Positions 51,972 through 60,820 are shown, counted from the first letter of the stretch. The stretch: 64,000 nucleotides of DNA from Hufsiella ginkgonis (GCF_009834915.1 NZ_WVHS01000006.1:1-64000), one strand, 5' to 3'. Translations and numbers: made by a program. Notes: generated by a model not told the origin, from the sequence alone.

Positions 51972-53696
51972 ATGAAAAATAGGTTATATAAATTATTAAC
52001 AACGGCATCTTTCGCGGCGGTCCTGGTCATTTCAGGCACGGGCTGTAAGAAGACGTTCCTCGACATTAATACGAACCCGAATAGCGCTATCGACGCAAAT
52101 ATCACACCTAACCTGCTCCTGCCGGCTGCTTTGACCACCACATCAACCGATGTGACCAGGGGCTATGATTACCTGGGGAGATGGATGGGTTTCTTCGTTA
52201 CCTCCTCCGGCGTGGCTCCATCTGTAGAAGAAGAGTCATATGGCATCACTACCGGATTCGGTAACGGTGCCTTCAGCGGGATAATGGACAATAATTATGA
52301 CTATAAGGTAATGGGTGATAAAGCTGCCGCATCTGGCATGACTTTTTATTCTGGTATTGCCAAGATCATGATGTCGCTCAACTATGCGCGCATGGTGGAT
52401 TGCTACGGAAGCGTACCCTATACCGAAGCCTTAAAAGGCGTTACTTTCCTTACACCAAAATATGATGACGGCAAAGCCATTTACGAAGACCTGATCAAAC
52501 AAATTGATGCGGGCATGGCAGAAATCAAAGGGGCTGATGTGGGTGTGAACATTCGTATCACTACCGCTGACATCATGTTTAAAGGCGATAAAGCCAAATG
52601 GGCCAGGTTTGGAAACACGCTTAAGCTGCGTCTGCTTATGCACCAGGCTAACCGGTCCGACCGCCAAAGCTATATTACCACCGAGATGGCGAAGATCGTA
52701 GCTGAGGGATCCGGATTCCTGGGTGCCGGCGAAAGCGGGTTTGTTAACCCGGGTTACAACCAGGCGCAACCCAACCCGTTTTTTACTACGTTTGCTTTTA
52801 CACTGGCCGGCGCGGCAGCCGCCTCTCAGACACGGGCCAACGCGATCGTTTTAAATTACTTCAAATCAAACCAGGATCTCCGGCTTCCCTATTTATATAG
52901 ATCCCGTTTAACTACCACCGCCGTGGTTTCTGAACCGGAGCCGACGCTGACAAATTCCCCCACCGGTTTTATATACGTTCCCACTACAGGTACCGTACCG
53001 GTTGCTACCGCCACCACCGTTGCTACCGATTATAACCTCTACCGTGGTGGTACGTATGGCCTGGCTATCGTAAATGCATTGTACCCTTCGCAAACTAACG
53101 GTTTCCTCTCAGGTCTTGCCGGAGCTACCTCAGCGAGTACGGCAAGCGGTGCGCCGGGATTTGTTAAAGGATATGCAATGGATCTCTGGATCCTGACTTC
53201 TGTAGAAAGCAAGTTCTTACAGGTAGAAGCTATGCAGCGTGGCTATCTTGCGCCTCCTGCAGGTACTACCATTGAGCAGGCGTATAAAGATGCCGTGAAA
53301 GAGTCATTTAACTTTTTAGCGGTTCCTAACGTTAACTACGTGAACCCGGCCGGCGGTGCGAACTTAACCGCTACCGCATTCGATTATTTTTATGCGCAGC
53401 AATCTACTGCCGGAAATACCAACGTAAGCTGGGTCAGCGCATCGGATAAATTGAAGCTCATCGCTTTCCAGAAATACCTGGGTTTATCGGCACTGGACTT
53501 TATGGAGATGTGGACCGAATACCGCAGAAACGGTTACCCGAACATCCCGTTGTCGCAGAACACCAGCCGTTCAGGCGGAATTCCAAACCGGTTGCTCTTT
53601 ACGCAGGCAGAGATTAACTATAACACTGCTAACGTACCATTGAAAGGCCGTTCAAGCGGGGATCAGTTCACCGATAAGATCTGGTGGATGCCGTGA
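51972..53696 (+). CDS. SusD/RagB-family nutrient-binding lipoprotein
   Basis: This 574-residue protein has a lipoprotein signal (LLTTASFAAVLVISGTGCKK, Cys 25). It is of the SusD-like_2 kind: FLDINTNPNSAIDANITPNL, YYSGIAKIMM-like helices (FYSGIAKIMMSLNYARMVDC) and YGSVPYTEALKG. The end has LSALDFMEMWTEYRRNGYPN. It caps the SusC transporter at the cell surface and binds the substrate. The start is 24 bp after SusC. Confidence 0.92.
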   Translation: MKNRLYKLLTTASFAAVLVISGTGCKKTFLDINTNPNSAIDANITPNLLLPAALTTTSTDVTRGYDYLGRWMGFFVTSSGVAPSVEEESYGITTGFGNGAFSGIMDNNYDYKVMGDKAAASGMTFYSGIAKIMMSLNYARMVDCYGSVPYTEALKGVTFLTPKYDDGKAIYEDLIKQIDAGMAEIKGADVGVNIRITTADIMFKGDKAKWARFGNTLKLRLLMHQANRSDRQSYITTEMAKIVAEGSGFLGAGESGFVNPGYNQAQPNPFFTTFAFTLAGAAAASQTRANAIVLNYFKSNQDLRLPYLYRSRLTTTAVVSEPEPTLTNSPTGFIYVPTTGTVPVATATTVATDYNLYRGGTYGLAIVNALYPSQTNGFLSGLAGATSASTASGAPGFVKGYAMDLWILTSVESKFLQVEAMQRGYLAPPAGTTIEQAYKDAVKESFNFLAVPNVNYVNPAGGANLTATAFDYFYAQQSTAGNTNVSWVSASDKLKLIAFQKYLGLSALDFMEMWTEYRRNGYPNIPLSQNTSRSGGIPNRLLFTQAEINYNTANVPLKGRSSGDQFTDKIWWMP

Positions 53697-53727
53697 TCCT
53701 GATTATTAATAATTTAAACAAAAAGAT

Positions 53728-54735
53728 ATGAAATTATTTAGATATATATTTTTACTCGGATGCTTCTCGACAATAATGACGGGATGTGTCAAAGATGACG
53801 CATATACGGATTACAGCCAGATCAAGGAGATTATTCTTATCCCGAATGCTAACTGGCCAAGGGTTGCCACTTTATCTACCACGTCTGTGCTTTCCACGTC
53901 GGCGGAGTATACCGGCGGGTATAAGTTTGATCTCCCGGTTCGCGTATCCTGGGACAAACCGCTTGATAAGGATGTTGTAGTCACTTTTGCGCCAAGCCAG
54001 AAAGCCGTAGACGATTATAATGCACTGTTTAAAACGAAGTTTACGTTGATGCCCGTTGCTTCATATACTATGCCCTCACTTAAGGTGACCATTCCTGCCG
54101 GTCAGAAAACAACCACCAATGTTAACATCCCGGTAACTATCCTGCCGTCTACATTGGATCTGACGAAACGGCACATGTTTGCAATGACTATCACTGATGC
54201 AAGCGGCGAACCGATCGCAACTAACCTTGCTACTTTCATCATGCCGTTCACGGTGAAAAACAAGTATGATGGTAACTACCTGGCATTAAACTCAACCACC
54301 GACGTCACACTTCAGTCAAAGCTTACCGACCCTGCTAATCCAACAGCAACCGGTGAATATCCAAGACTGTATCATATCAATACCCTGGCGCCAGATAAAG
54401 TGGTTCTGTTCGATCCGACACTGAACGATTACCTGCACTATTACACCATAGGAAGCACAGGCGGGTCTTATGCTAATTTCGCCCCTGTTTTCCAGTTTGA
54501 TCTTGCCACCGACAAAGTGATCGCGGTAACTAATTATTACGGGCAACCAACAAGCGGCGGTGTCGGGGCCAGGCTGATCGCTTCGTCCGGAACTAACGAC
54601 AATAAGTACGTTGTAACCGGTTCCGGAAGCACGGCGATCAGGCGTATCTACGTCAAATATGCGATGACTGTAAATGGAGCTGACAAAGTGACTTTCAGTG
54701 AAATATACCAGTTTTCTGCTGCGAGGGTTTATTAA
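53728..54735 (+). CDS. DUF1735-domain lipoprotein
   Basis: This 335-residue protein has a lipobox (FLLGCFSTIMTGC, Cys 20). DUF1735 occupies about residues 35-170 (LSTSAEYTGGYKFDLPVRVS, VTFAPSQKAVDDYNALFKTK, ITDASGEPIATNLATFIMPF). A second beta domain follows. Such proteins sit next to SusCD genes and are probably surface glycan-binding or glycan-processing helpers. It ends the SusC operon; a strong terminator follows. Confidence 0.88.
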   Translation: MKLFRYIFLLGCFSTIMTGCVKDDAYTDYSQIKEIILIPNANWPRVATLSTTSVLSTSAEYTGGYKFDLPVRVSWDKPLDKDVVVTFAPSQKAVDDYNALFKTKFTLMPVASYTMPSLKVTIPAGQKTTTNVNIPVTILPSTLDLTKRHMFAMTITDASGEPIATNLATFIMPFTVKNKYDGNYLALNSTTDVTLQSKLTDPANPTATGEYPRLYHINTLAPDKVVLFDPTLNDYLHYYTIGSTGGSYANFAPVFQFDLATDKVIAVTNYYGQPTSGGVGARLIASSGTNDNKYVVTGSGSTAIRRIYVKYAMTVNGADKVTFSEIYQFSAARVY

Positions 54736-54768
54736 GCGCCAAAAAGTGATACTCACGCGATAATTGGT

Positions 54769-54810
54769 ACGATAAAGAAGGCTTCCAGGCAGGAAGCTTT
54801 CTTTATCGTT
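54769..54810. terminator. Terminator of the SusC operon
   Basis: ACGATAAAGAA and TTCTTTATCGT form the outer arms and GCTTCC/GGAAGC the inner arms around a short loop. The long stem has A-rich and T-rich sides and could work on both strands. Confidence 0.85.
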
Positions 54811-54938
54811 ACCATATGCTTATATTTACTTAGTGATCTGATCGTTAGCTATGTAAATAATACACCGTGAACCACAAACAGGATTCACCTCTCTTTTATT
54901 TTAATCAGTAATTGTCAATATAATTTGATTTTAGAGCC

Positions 54939-55664
54939 ATGAAAAGAACGTATCTATTAGCTTTAGGGTTATTCGCCACCCAGGCCGCATTTTCACAACA
55001 AGGGACGATAGCCGGTAATTTTACCAATACCATACTGCAGGCCCGTCAAAATGAGATGATCAATACGAAGTTGACCGACTTCAGCACGATCGCAACGGGA
55101 CGTTTTTACTCAGATGCCTGGCTGAGCGGCTCTGCTACCGGTATGGACGGTAAGCAGGTATCATCCGGGTATAAATTCAACTTCGACAAACTGTCGCATG
55201 AGCTATGCATGAAATGGAAAGACCAGGCGATCGTTATCAATAGCGCTTCGCTTAAAACATTTACGCTCATCGATCCGAAAACAGGTGATTCACATGTATT
55301 CGCGCGGCAACCGGCAGTAGATGAAATACATTTCTTTGAAGTGTTAAGCAGCGCTGCTACCGACCCTGCCGAAAAGTACAGCCTGCTCAAGTTGGTTACC
55401 GCAGAAGCTGATAAGCAGATCAGTAACAATTATGCGGCAAATTCATCCGGCGACCATAGCCAGAAGTTTACGGAAAAGACCGAATATTTTTTAGTGAAGA
55501 AGGGCAAGGCAGATAAAGTGAAACTCAACAAAAAGGCATTGTTATCATCGCTCTCCGGCGAAGATCTGAAACTTGCCGAAGCATTTCTTGCCGAGTCCAA
55601 AACCATGAACGAGGTGCTCGCCAGGAACCTGGTCAGGGTATTGAACAAGGAAACCACTATCTGA
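54939..55664 (+). CDS. Secreted hypothetical protein
   Basis: This 241-residue protein has signal MKRTYLLALGLFATQAAFSQ. The middle holds FYSDAWLSGSATGMDGKQVS and ELCMKWKDQAIVINSASLKT. The end is helical (KLNKKALLSSLSGEDLKLAE, AFLAESKTMNEVLARNLVRV). It appears to be a conserved exported protein of Bacteroidota of unknown function. It is monocistronic, with a strong terminator right after it. Confidence 0.7.
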   Translation: MKRTYLLALGLFATQAAFSQQGTIAGNFTNTILQARQNEMINTKLTDFSTIATGRFYSDAWLSGSATGMDGKQVSSGYKFNFDKLSHELCMKWKDQAIVINSASLKTFTLIDPKTGDSHVFARQPAVDEIHFFEVLSSAATDPAEKYSLLKLVTAEADKQISNNYAANSSGDHSQKFTEKTEYFLVKKGKADKVKLNKKALLSSLSGEDLKLAEAFLAESKTMNEVLARNLVRVLNKETTI

Positions 55665-55685
55665 GCCCAGCTTGCAAAGTGAGCT

Positions 55686-55730
55686 AAAAAAAGCTCCGGG
55701 TGCGTTTACAGGCACCCGGAGCTTTTTTTT
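55686..55730 (+). terminator. Intrinsic terminator
   Basis: AAAGCTCCGGGTGC pairs with GCACCCGGAGCTTT around an 8-nt loop and is followed by T. It follows the secreted protein gene by about 20 bp. Confidence 0.92.
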
Positions 55731-55861
55731 GGTACAATAACTGGCTATGGATTACTTCATCTAAACAAGGTTCCATTGATTGGAAAATCAATGACAGCAG
55801 GCATTTAACAACGGACCGGGCAACATCAAACCTCAAAAAACTTCATAAATTAGCCCCTCCA

Positions 55862-56506
55862 ATGACCTCTATCAAAAACATCATTTTCGATTACGGCAAC
55901 GTTATTTTCCTGATCGATTTTAAACGCACACAACATTCTTTCACCGGGCTTGGTATCGAGAACGTAGACCGCTTCTTTGCACATGCCGGGCACGATCCGT
56001 TGTTCGATGAATTCGAAAAAGGCAACATCTCTTCCGCGGAATTTCGTGACGGCATACGCCGCATCACGGGAAAGCCGGAATTAACAGACGAACGCATCGA
56101 TAACGCATGGACCAGTCTGCTGATCGGCGTGCCCCGCGTAAACCACGAACTGGTATTGAAATGCAAACACCGGTACCGCACGTTCCTGCTCAGCAACATC
56201 AACGAGATCCACCTCAACTACATTACCGGTTACCTGCAGCAGGAATACCATATTACGTCAAATGATGTCCTGTTCGAAAAGGTATATTACTCTCACCTGG
56301 TACGTCTCCGCAAACCCGATCCGGCCATTTTCAACCTCGTAATACAGGAAAACGGTCTAGATCCCGCGGAAACATTGTTTATAGACGATAGTCCGCAGCA
56401 CCTTAAAGCTGCGGTTGGCCTCGGCTTGCATACGCACCTGGTTACGGCCGAAGACTCACTGGAAAAATTCCTCTACCGCAGCGGCCTGCTGGAGCAGGAA
56501 CCATAA
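55862..56506 (+). CDS. HAD-family hydrolase
   Basis: The product is 214 residues from the ATG at 55862, chosen because the longer frame starts inside the terminator. HAD motif I is IIFDYGNVIFLIDF, motif II FLLSNINEIHLNYI (S/N), motif III LRKPDPAIFNLVIQ (Lys) and motif IV LFIDDSPQHLKAAVG (DD). The first Asp is followed by Y-G rather than x-D, a form seen in epoxide-hydrolase-like/beta-phosphoglucomutase-like members. It probably acts on a small phosphorylated metabolite. Confidence 0.88.
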   Translation: MTSIKNIIFDYGNVIFLIDFKRTQHSFTGLGIENVDRFFAHAGHDPLFDEFEKGNISSAEFRDGIRRITGKPELTDERIDNAWTSLLIGVPRVNHELVLKCKHRYRTFLLSNINEIHLNYITGYLQQEYHITSNDVLFEKVYYSHLVRLRKPDPAIFNLVIQENGLDPAETLFIDDSPQHLKAAVGLGLHTHLVTAEDSLEKFLYRSGLLEQEP

Positions 56507-56613
56507 GCAATTGATAGGTATTTAATAAACAAACACCTACCTCCGTTGTTACACCTTCTAAAACACCGGAACCTTATTACTTAACTATTCATCATTCCTT
56601 ATTACTTGTTGTT

Positions 56614-56952
56614 ATGAAAAATTACCAAACTATGGTCGAAGCCCTCAATGATCTTAAATCAAGAGGATATACGTTAGATTTTAACCTGGCAAAAGATTCG
56701 CTGCACAACAGCACGCAAGATATCACCCTGCATCCCGACGACTTCGAGATCACCGAGCTGTACCGCTTCGAGGGCATGACCGACCCTGCCGACAGCGCGA
56801 TCGTATACGCCCTCACTTCACATAAATATGGCGTAAAAGGCGTGCTGGTGAGTGCTTACGGGGTGTATGCCGACGAAATTTCTGAAGACCTCTTAAAGAA
56901 GCTTAATACTCCCGGCGAAGGCGGGTTAGACAGTGCCGATAAGATCGTTTAA
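56614..56952 (+). CDS. Conserved hypothetical protein
   Basis: This is a 112-residue protein (MKNYQTMVEALNDLKSRGYT, LHPDDFEITELYRFEGMTDP, ALTSHKYGVKGVLVSAYGVY). Close relatives in Bacteroidota are often labelled phosphoribosylpyrophosphate synthetase, but the protein is far too short for that enzyme and shows no PRPP motif, so the label is doubtful. It converges with the proline dehydrogenase gene. Confidence 0.7.
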   Translation: MKNYQTMVEALNDLKSRGYTLDFNLAKDSLHNSTQDITLHPDDFEITELYRFEGMTDPADSAIVYALTSHKYGVKGVLVSAYGVYADEISEDLLKKLNTPGEGGLDSADKIV

Positions 56953-56960
56953 CTACCTGC

Positions 56961-58154
56961 TCAGATCTTCCTGCGTTTCTTTTCTTTTACGATCAGCCCT
57001 AGCTCTCTGCCGGTTTGACCGGCAATGGAAGTATTTTCCTGCGCACGCCTGAACAGGTAAGGCAGCACCGCCTCTACGGGACCGTATGGAACATATTTAG
57101 CCACATGGTACCCGGCATCGGCGAGGTTAAAGCTCAGGTTATCGCTCATGCCGAGCAATTGCGAAAAGAAAACATGCCTGTTTCCCGGCGAAATACCGCG
57201 CTCAGCCATCAACTGGCACAGTAAACGGCAGCTTTCTTCGTTATGAGTACCGGCCACAATGGCCACCTGTGCGGTATGATCGAGGCAGAACTGCAGTGCA
57301 AGGTCGTAATCCCGATCGGTGGAGGCTTTATCCGGCTGGATCGGCGAAGGATAACCCCGTTCTTCGGCGCGTTTCCGTTCCTTCTCCATGTAAGCGCCGC
57401 GAACCAGCTTCGCGCCAAGGATAAACCCGGAAGATTTTGCCCGCGCCGCATCCTTTTGCAACGACACCAGCTTATCGTGACGATACAACTGGTAAGTATT
57501 GTACACGATCACGGCATCGCGGTTGTAGCGCTGCATCATGTCGAGCGCCAGCTTATCAATGGTATCCTGTATCCACGACTCCTCGGCGTCGATCATCACC
57601 GGCACTTCCGCATCAGCGGCCGCCCGGCAGATCATGTCTACACGTCCCTTTAGCTTCACATATTCCACATGCTCGGCATTGGTAAGCTCGTTCCCGGCGT
57701 CGAGCTTCGCAAGCAGGCCAAACCTGCCCACACCAGTGATCTTAAACACGGTAATGGGCACACTCGGATCGCCGGTGGCACGGCGGATGGTTTTAATGAT
57801 CTCCTCCGCGGTAAGCGTAAACACGCTCTCTTTTTCCTCGCCTTCAACCGAATAATCCAGGATGGTGCCTACCTTCCCCGAGGCAAGCTGCCGGATAGTC
57901 TGTTCGCATTCGCCGATGGTTTCACCTCCGCAGAACTGGCGAAAAATAGTAGCCTTTATCAGTCCCTTGATAGGCAGCCCGGTTTTCATGGCGAAGTTGG
58001 TGACCGGCGGCCCGATCCGTGTCAGGAAATTGCTGCTGATCACTTTAAAAAGCCAATAAGCGCGGCTCAGGTCCTTGTTATTCTTGCCGCGAAAGGCGAT
58101 TTCGGTGTTGTCGAACGAGAGCGGTTGAGGGTCGGTAGGTGAATTACTCGGCAT
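56961..58154 (-). CDS. Proline dehydrogenase family protein
   Basis: This 397-residue protein has the FAD-binding barrel of proline dehydrogenase. Its parts are VPVMIDAEESWIQDTIDKLA, IVYNTYQLYRHDKL, GAKLVRGAYMEKERKRAEER (proline-site Arg/Tyr region) and VAIVAGTHNEESCRL. The FAD/proline end is VFFSQLLGMSDNLSFNLADA. It oxidises proline to pyrroline-5-carboxylate in the membrane-linked electron chain. There is no fused P5C dehydrogenase. Confidence 0.92.
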   Translation of the reverse strand: MPSNSPTDPQPLSFDNTEIAFRGKNNKDLSRAYWLFKVISSNFLTRIGPPVTNFAMKTGLPIKGLIKATIFRQFCGGETIGECEQTIRQLASGKVGTILDYSVEGEEKESVFTLTAEEIIKTIRRATGDPSVPITVFKITGVGRFGLLAKLDAGNELTNAEHVEYVKLKGRVDMICRAAADAEVPVMIDAEESWIQDTIDKLALDMMQRYNRDAVIVYNTYQLYRHDKLVSLQKDAARAKSSGFILGAKLVRGAYMEKERKRAEERGYPSPIQPDKASTDRDYDLALQFCLDHTAQVAIVAGTHNEESCRLLCQLMAERGISPGNRHVFFSQLLGMSDNLSFNLADAGYHVAKYVPYGPVEAVLPYLFRRAQENTSIAGQTGRELGLIVKEKKRRKI

Positions 58155-58170
58155 CGGGCAAAGATAGTAA

Positions 58171-58284
58171 TCAGTTGTGAGTTGTGAGTGATCAGTTGTG
58201 AGCTGTCAGCGGCGGTTACCAGGGAGCCAGCTCCGTTATGAGGCCGTGCGGGAACCGGCTGCTGATAACTGGCAACTGATAACT
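58171..58284. repeat. Short intergenic repeats, TCAGTTGTGAG/AACTGATAACT type
   Basis: TCAGTTGTGAGTTGTGAG and ATCAGTTGTGAGCTGTCAG on the left, and CTGATAACTGGCAACTGATA on the right, are near-copies of one motif in opposite orientation. Similar strings recur at 59,567-59,690 and 60,715-60,805, so this is a dispersed repeat family in this genome. Confidence 0.6.
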
Positions 58285-58291
58285 ATATTTG
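58284..58291 (+). promoter_or_regulatory. Bacteroidota -7 element TATATTTG before S4 gene
   Basis: TATATTTG matches TAnnTTTG and ends 5 nt before the ATG at 58297. The mRNA would be nearly leaderless. The -33 element falls in the repeat and is not exact. Confidence 0.45.
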
Positions 58292-58296
58292 CGCCC

Positions 58297-58503
58297 ATGA
58301 TCGAATTTAAACTCGAAGGCGAGTTCATCCCGCTGATCCAGTTGTTAAAAGCAACCAACCTGGTACTTACCGGCGGTGAGGCGCAGGCCGTAGTAAACGA
58401 CGGGCACGTGCTGTACAACGGCACCATCGATTATCGCAAACGCTTAAAAGTGAGGCGCGGCGATGTGATCACATTTCACAAAAAGCAGATCATTGTTATT
58501 TAA
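58297..58503 (+). CDS. S4-domain RNA-binding protein
   Basis: The product is 68 residues from the ATG at 58297, right after a -7 box. The S4 fold reads FIPLIQLLKATNLVLTGGEA, QAVVNDGHVLYNGTIDYRKR and LKVRRGDVITFHKKQIIVI. It is close to the small YbcJ/RNA-binding S4 proteins thought to bind rRNA or stalled ribosomes. It ends right where aroB starts (58504), so the two are coupled. Confidence 0.88.
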   Translation: MIEFKLEGEFIPLIQLLKATNLVLTGGEAQAVVNDGHVLYNGTIDYRKRLKVRRGDVITFHKKQIIVI

Positions 58504-59565
58504 ATGCAGCCAATCAAAAGTAACGGGTACTCCGTTTATTTCGACGACCATTTTGGGGAATTAAAGACGTTCCTGGCGGAAGGTAGCTATTCCAGGGTTT
58601 TTTTTATTGCCGACCGTAACACGTACGAGAAATGCCTCCCGGCAGTGCTGGCCGAACTCCCCGACCTGCAGCAATACGACGTGATAGAGGTAGACCCCGG
58701 CGAAGAAAACAAAAACATCGACTTTTGTATCGGTATCTGGCAGATGCTCCTGGATTTCGGCGCCGACCGTAACAGCCTCGTTATCAACGTGGGCGGCGGC
58801 GTGGTTACTGACATGGGCGGCTTTGCAGCTTCGACGTTTAAACGCGGCATCGATTTCGTACAGGTTCCTACCACCTTGCTATCGCAGGTAGATGCGTCTG
58901 TTGGCGGTAAAACAGGCGTTGATTTTGGCGGGGTAAAGAACATCATCGGCACGTTTACCCAACCCAAAGCGGTGTTTATTTCTACCGCGCTGCTGGGCAC
59001 GCTGGACCGCAGGCAGGTAATTTCCGGCTTTGCCGAAGTGATCAAACACGGCCTTATCCGCGATAAAGCGTATTTTGAAAAAGCCATCGAAGCCGCTTAT
59101 CGGCCTGTTGATACCGCGCTTATTTACCGTTCCGTGGAGATCAAGAACGAGGTGGTAACCACCGATCCGTTTGAGAAGGGGCTCCGCAAGATCCTCAACT
59201 TCGGGCATACCATCGGCCATGCCATCGAAAGCTACTCTATGCTGCCCGGTAACTCACCCTTACTGCATGGCGAGGCCATTGGTTTTGGCATGATCTGCGA
59301 AAGCTACCTGTCGCACATACACCACCAATTAACCGGCGAAGAGCTCAATACCATTATCGCCGGCCTGCTTCGCATTTATCCCTACTATCCCATCGAAGCC
59401 ACCGCTTACCCGGAACTCATCGCCATCATGCTCAACGATAAAAAGAACACCAATGGCAAGATCGGCTTCGCCCTCCTTTCCGCTATCGGGAATTGTGCCT
59501 ACAACCTGTATGTTTCGGAACGGGAGATCGTAGATGCGCTGGAGTTTTACAGGGAGTTGAGATAG
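58504..59565 (+). CDS. aroB: 3-dehydroquinate synthase
   Basis: This 353-residue enzyme makes 3-dehydroquinate from DAHP with NAD and zinc, the second shikimate step. Motifs are NVGGGVVTDMGGFAASTFKR (NAD loop), VPTTLLSQVDASVGGKTGVD, FAEVIKHGLIRDKAYF and the metal region LNFGHTIGHAIE and LLHGEAIGFGM. It begins directly after the S4 gene and is followed by a 177-bp region that ends in the pheA leader. Confidence 0.95.
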   Translation: MQPIKSNGYSVYFDDHFGELKTFLAEGSYSRVFFIADRNTYEKCLPAVLAELPDLQQYDVIEVDPGEENKNIDFCIGIWQMLLDFGADRNSLVINVGGGVVTDMGGFAASTFKRGIDFVQVPTTLLSQVDASVGGKTGVDFGGVKNIIGTFTQPKAVFISTALLGTLDRRQVISGFAEVIKHGLIRDKAYFEKAIEAAYRPVDTALIYRSVEIKNEVVTTDPFEKGLRKILNFGHTIGHAIESYSMLPGNSPLLHGEAIGFGMICESYLSHIHHQLTGEELNTIIAGLLRIYPYYPIEATAYPELIAIMLNDKKNTNGKIGFALLSAIGNCAYNLYVSEREIVDALEFYRELR

Positions 59566-59566
59566 C

Positions 59567-59690
59567 GGTCAGCCGTAAGCCATCAGCTCCTGTTTGGTGC
59601 TTTACCTGCTAACTAAGCTAAATTTTAGCGAAGCTAAGCGGTGATAAAAAGCTGAAAGCTGACAGCCGCCGGTTGATAGCTAAAAAAACT
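59567..59690. repeat. Short intergenic repeats
   Basis: GTCAGCCGTAAGCCATCAGC and GCTGAAAGCTGACAGCCGCC are related to the repeat strings at 58,171 and 60,715. They lie between aroB and the pheA leader promoter. Confidence 0.5.
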
Positions 59691-59700
59691 CTATTTTTTC

Positions 59701-59730
59701 TTGCATCTTCCATTTCCATCCGTATATTTG
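59701..59730 (+). promoter_or_regulatory. Promoter of the pheA operon (TTG-N19-TATATTTG)
   Basis: TTG at 59701-59703 and TATATTTG at 59723-59730 are exactly 19 bp apart, the optimum for the Bacteroidota primary sigma factor. The leader peptide ATG is 12 nt downstream of the -7 box, so the transcript starts only a few bases before it. Confidence 0.8.
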
Positions 59731-59742
59731 GCCTCGATAAAA

Positions 59743-59805
59743 ATGAAATTCAACTACGCATATTTCTTTGGTTACTTTTACTACAACAGTAAGGGCCGGG
59801 ACTAA
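59743..59805 (+). CDS. Phe/Tyr-rich leader peptide of the pheA operon
   Basis: This is a 20-residue ORF of which nine residues are aromatic (four Phe, five Tyr: KFNYAYFFGYFYY), followed by NSKGRD and stop. Too many aromatic codons for chance in so short a frame, it sits between a good promoter and a terminator, and its last codons (59796-59802, CCGGGAC) are the antiterminator strand. Stalling for Phe- or Tyr-tRNA would free that strand. It is a typical attenuation leader; no homologue is claimed. Confidence 0.88.
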   Translation: MKFNYAYFFGYFYYNSKGRD

Positions 59806-59834
59806 TATGTAACATAATAAGCTTACAAAAAGAG

Positions 59835-59864
59835 GTCCCGGTTTAAAGCCGGGACTTTTTTTTT
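59835..59864 (+). terminator. Attenuator terminator before pheA
   Basis: GTCCCGG (59835-59841) pairs with CCGGGAC (59849-59855) around TTTAAAG and is followed by nine T. The same 5' arm can instead pair with CCGGGAC at 59796-59802 in the leader ORF, giving the alternative antiterminator. It ends 11 bp before the pheA start. Confidence 0.9.
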
Positions 59865-59875
59865 ACCACTAAGGG

Positions 59876-60709
59876 ATGAAGAAAAAGGTAGCAATACAGG
59901 GGATCAGGGCATCGTTTCACGAGCAGGCGGCTTTCAGCTTTTTTGGAGAAGACATCCAGACTGTTGAATGCAACTCGTTCCGCGAAACCTGCGAAGCGCT
60001 GAAGAACAAGCAGTGTGACTACACCGTGATGGCGATCGAAAATTCCATTGCCGGCAGTATCCTCCCCAATTATGCGTTGCTGCGCGACTTTCACTTCACC
60101 ATTATCGGCGAAGTTTACCTCCCTATCCAGCTGCACCTGCTGGCGCTACCGGGCGTGAAATTCGAAGATGTTAAATACGTAGAATCACACCCGATCGCGA
60201 TCCGTCAGTGCGACGATTTCTTCGACGCCTACCCGCAACTGCAGGTAAGAGAACGGAACGATACCGCCGCCTGCGCCAAACGCATCAGGGAGGAACAGCT
60301 GACAGATACCGTGGCCATCGCAAATATCCTTGCCGCCAAACTCTACGACCTGGAGATCCTCGAACGCCGGATCGAATCCAATAAGAAGAACTTCACCCGC
60401 TTCCTGGTACTTTCCGATCCCGGGAATGCCGAGGCGATCGTGGAAAACCCGGATAAAGCCTCCCTGAGCTTCCAGGTAGGTAACGAGATCGGTTCCCTCG
60501 CAAGGATCCTGAACATTTTTTCGGAAGAGAACATTAACCTGAGTAAGATCCAATCCATGCCCGTTTTAGGTAAACGCAACGAATACAACTTTTACGTGGA
60601 CGTAGAATGGCAGGAACGCCGTCAGTATGAAACGGCCCTGCATAAAGTACTCCGTTACGCCGTTAATTTTACAAACATGGGCGAATACAGGAAAAATGAA
60701 GAGGCCTAG
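59876..60709 (+). CDS. pheA: Prephenate dehydratase
   Basis: This 277-residue enzyme turns prephenate into phenylpyruvate. The catalytic domain starts AIQGIRASFHEQAAFSFFGE and has VMAIENSIAGSILPNYALLR, the ESHPIAIRQCDDFF segment and FTRFLVLSDPG (the T-R-F motif). The C-terminal ACT domain (LSFQVGNEIGSLARILNIFS, EENINLSKIQSMPVLGKRNE) binds phenylalanine for feedback. It is the first structural gene after the leader attenuator, so it is controlled at transcription and by the end product. Confidence 0.95.
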   Translation: MKKKVAIQGIRASFHEQAAFSFFGEDIQTVECNSFRETCEALKNKQCDYTVMAIENSIAGSILPNYALLRDFHFTIIGEVYLPIQLHLLALPGVKFEDVKYVESHPIAIRQCDDFFDAYPQLQVRERNDTAACAKRIREEQLTDTVAIANILAAKLYDLEILERRIESNKKNFTRFLVLSDPGNAEAIVENPDKASLSFQVGNEIGSLARILNIFSEENINLSKIQSMPVLGKRNEYNFYVDVEWQERRQYETALHKVLRYAVNFTNMGEYRKNEEA

Positions 60710-60714
60710 AAAGA

Positions 60715-60805
60715 AGCTGACGGCTGATAGCTGACGGCTGATAGCTTCCTCCCCCCAACAAAACTGAAAACTGACAACTGACAACTGATAACTGACAACT
60801 CACAC
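60715..60805. repeat. Short tandem repeats between pheA and DAHP synthase
   Basis: CTGACGGCTGATAG occurs twice in tandem, followed by AACTGACAACTGACAACTG and a further CTGATAACTGACAACT. These are the same family as the repeats near 58,171 and 59,567. The stretch is the only gap in the operon larger than a few bases. Confidence 0.6.
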
Positions 60806-60820
60806 CCAAGCCCCCCCGAT

